Shown in pieces: positions 4,735 to 5,360 of a stretch of DNA of 5,360 nucleotides. Positions within the stretch are counted from its first letter, which is position 1, and each line of letters starts with the position of its first letter. The notes under the pieces were generated by a model. It was not told where the DNA came from. It did not search any database and was given only the letters and a program-made list of their open reading frames with translations. The stretch is from NCBI GenBank assembly GCA_020438595.1, contig JAGQUI010000213.1, forward strand, positions 1-5,360. Reading direction: 5' to 3'. The DNA comes from Propionibacteriaceae bacterium (GTDB lineage: Bacteria; Actinomycetota; Actinomycetes; Propionibacteriales; Propionibacteriaceae). The position numbers were made by a program, and so were the translations under genes.

Positions 4735-5360
4735 TCAGCTGCCTGCGTGCGGGTCGAACACGACCGGCGCCTCGCCGCTGCGGGAGTCGTCCGCGGCGAG
4801 GTCGACCACTGTGATCGCGCGCACCCGACCCAGCGTGGCCGTGGCGACCAGGGCGCCACGCAGGTCGGTCGCCCCGGTCTGCACCCGGACGAGGTTCGTG
4901 TCGCCGGCGGCCAATGCGACCTCCAGGGTCGATCCGGCGGGAACGGTCACGTCCTGCGCCTGCCCGGGGTCGTCCCCGCTGCCCGCCGTGACGGTCACGG
5001 TCGCGTCCGCCTCGCCGGGATTGGCCAGCTGCAGCACGGTCGTGGCCGCCTTGCCGAGGGCGAGCGGCCACAACGAGTTCCCCGGCAGCGGCGACGTGGC
5101 CGCCGTGTAGGCCGGGTCGTGACGGGCGTCGTTGCCGCCGGCGTCCAGCCACATCCCGGCCGTGACCGGCTGGGTCGAGTCGAGCCTGATCGCGCCCGGC
5201 TGGCCGTCGAGGCCGACCGCCAGGTCGATCGAGCGCGTCGCCTGCGGCGGCACCTCCAGCTGCTCCGCCCCGGCGAGCTGGCCCCGGCCGGACGTGGTCA
5301 GGCTGCCGATCTTCACCGTCGCGGTGAGGTCGCCGGGGTTCGTCACCACGAGCCGGCGTT
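4735..5360 (-). CDS. DUF5719 family protein, C-terminal part (N terminus outside window)
   Basis: The frame stays open to the right edge, giving 207 residues of the C-terminal part. It holds repeated beta-sandwich-like units with the phrases VVTNPGDLTATVKI and LQLANPGEADATVTVT, each followed by 'thresholds' of the type VPPQATRSIDL and VPAGSTLEVAL. It ends in VVFDPHAGS. This pattern fits the actinobacterial DUF5719 proteins, large and probably secreted or surface-anchored, with a membrane segment near the N terminus. They are encoded beside DUF3499 and the zincin-like gene, often next to a glycosyltransferase. No catalytic motif is seen. No start should be placed in the window: internal GTG codons at 5349 and 5346 are preceded by in-frame coding sequence. 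Confidence 0.85.
   Translation of the reverse strand, partial: RRLVVTNPGDLTATVKIGSLTTSGRGQLAGAEQLEVPPQATRSIDLAVGLDGQPGAIRLDSTQPVTAGMWLDAGGNDARHDPAYTAATSPLPGNSLWPLALGKAATTVLQLANPGEADATVTVTAGSGDDPGQAQDVTVPAGSTLEVALAAGDTNLVRVQTGATDLRGALVATATLGRVRAITVVDLAADDSRSGEAPVVFDPHAGS

Noticed and set aside
4143..4859. - strand open frame opposite the zincin-like gene and across the hairpin
   Set aside because: Basic, low-complexity translation that runs through the terminator and into DUF5719 in another frame.
5344..5349. GTG codons as the start of the DUF5719 gene
   Set aside because: The frame stays open to the window edge and the residues before them fit the repeated beta unit, so these are internal valines.

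Overview
The window comes from a high-GC Gram-positive actinomycete. Third codon positions are almost all G or C, several genes start with GTG, and the gene set is one conserved around the phosphomannomutase gene in Actinobacteria. The species cannot be read from the sequence. By family memory the neighbourhood resembles the Rv3256c-Rv3259 region of Mycobacterium and the SCO3026-SCO3031 region of Streptomyces.

Layout, left to right. Bases 2-100 hold the 3' end of a + strand gene that I cannot name. A strong hairpin (105-143) separates it from a convergent cation diffusion facilitator (CDF) transporter gene on the - strand (144-1091). A 58-nt imperfect palindrome (1121-1178) almost fills the next gap. 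A - strand group then follows, read from right to left: DUF3499 (4133-3777), manB (3747-2395), a Trm112-type zinc-ribbon protein (2395-2207) and a SIS/phosphosugar-isomerase-like protein (2197-1187). A 90-bp divergent promoter region (4134-4223) separates DUF3499 from a + strand zincin-fold 'metallopeptidase' gene (4224-4664). A second copy of the hairpin (4666-4698) lies between that gene and a convergent DUF5719 gene, which runs off the right edge (4735-5360). No gene-free stretch exceeds 100 bases.

How the genes work together. manB supplies mannose-1-phosphate (or glucose-1-phosphate) for cell-envelope glycans. The Trm112-like and isomerase-like genes are tightly packed behind it: a 1-nt overlap, then a 9-nt gap. 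The DUF3499, zincin-like and DUF5719 genes are conserved actinobacterial neighbours without an assigned biochemical role. The CDF exporter looks like a separate unit.

No mobile element, CRISPR array or RNA gene was seen, and I see no wholly new multi-gene system. The most unusual signals are non-coding. One is a pair of near-identical 34-nt palindromes sitting in both convergent gene junctions. Another is the large palindrome upstream of the CDF gene. The third is a shared promoter geometry in which the -10 hexamer lies 6-7 nt from the start codon at three genes, which predicts leaderless mRNAs.
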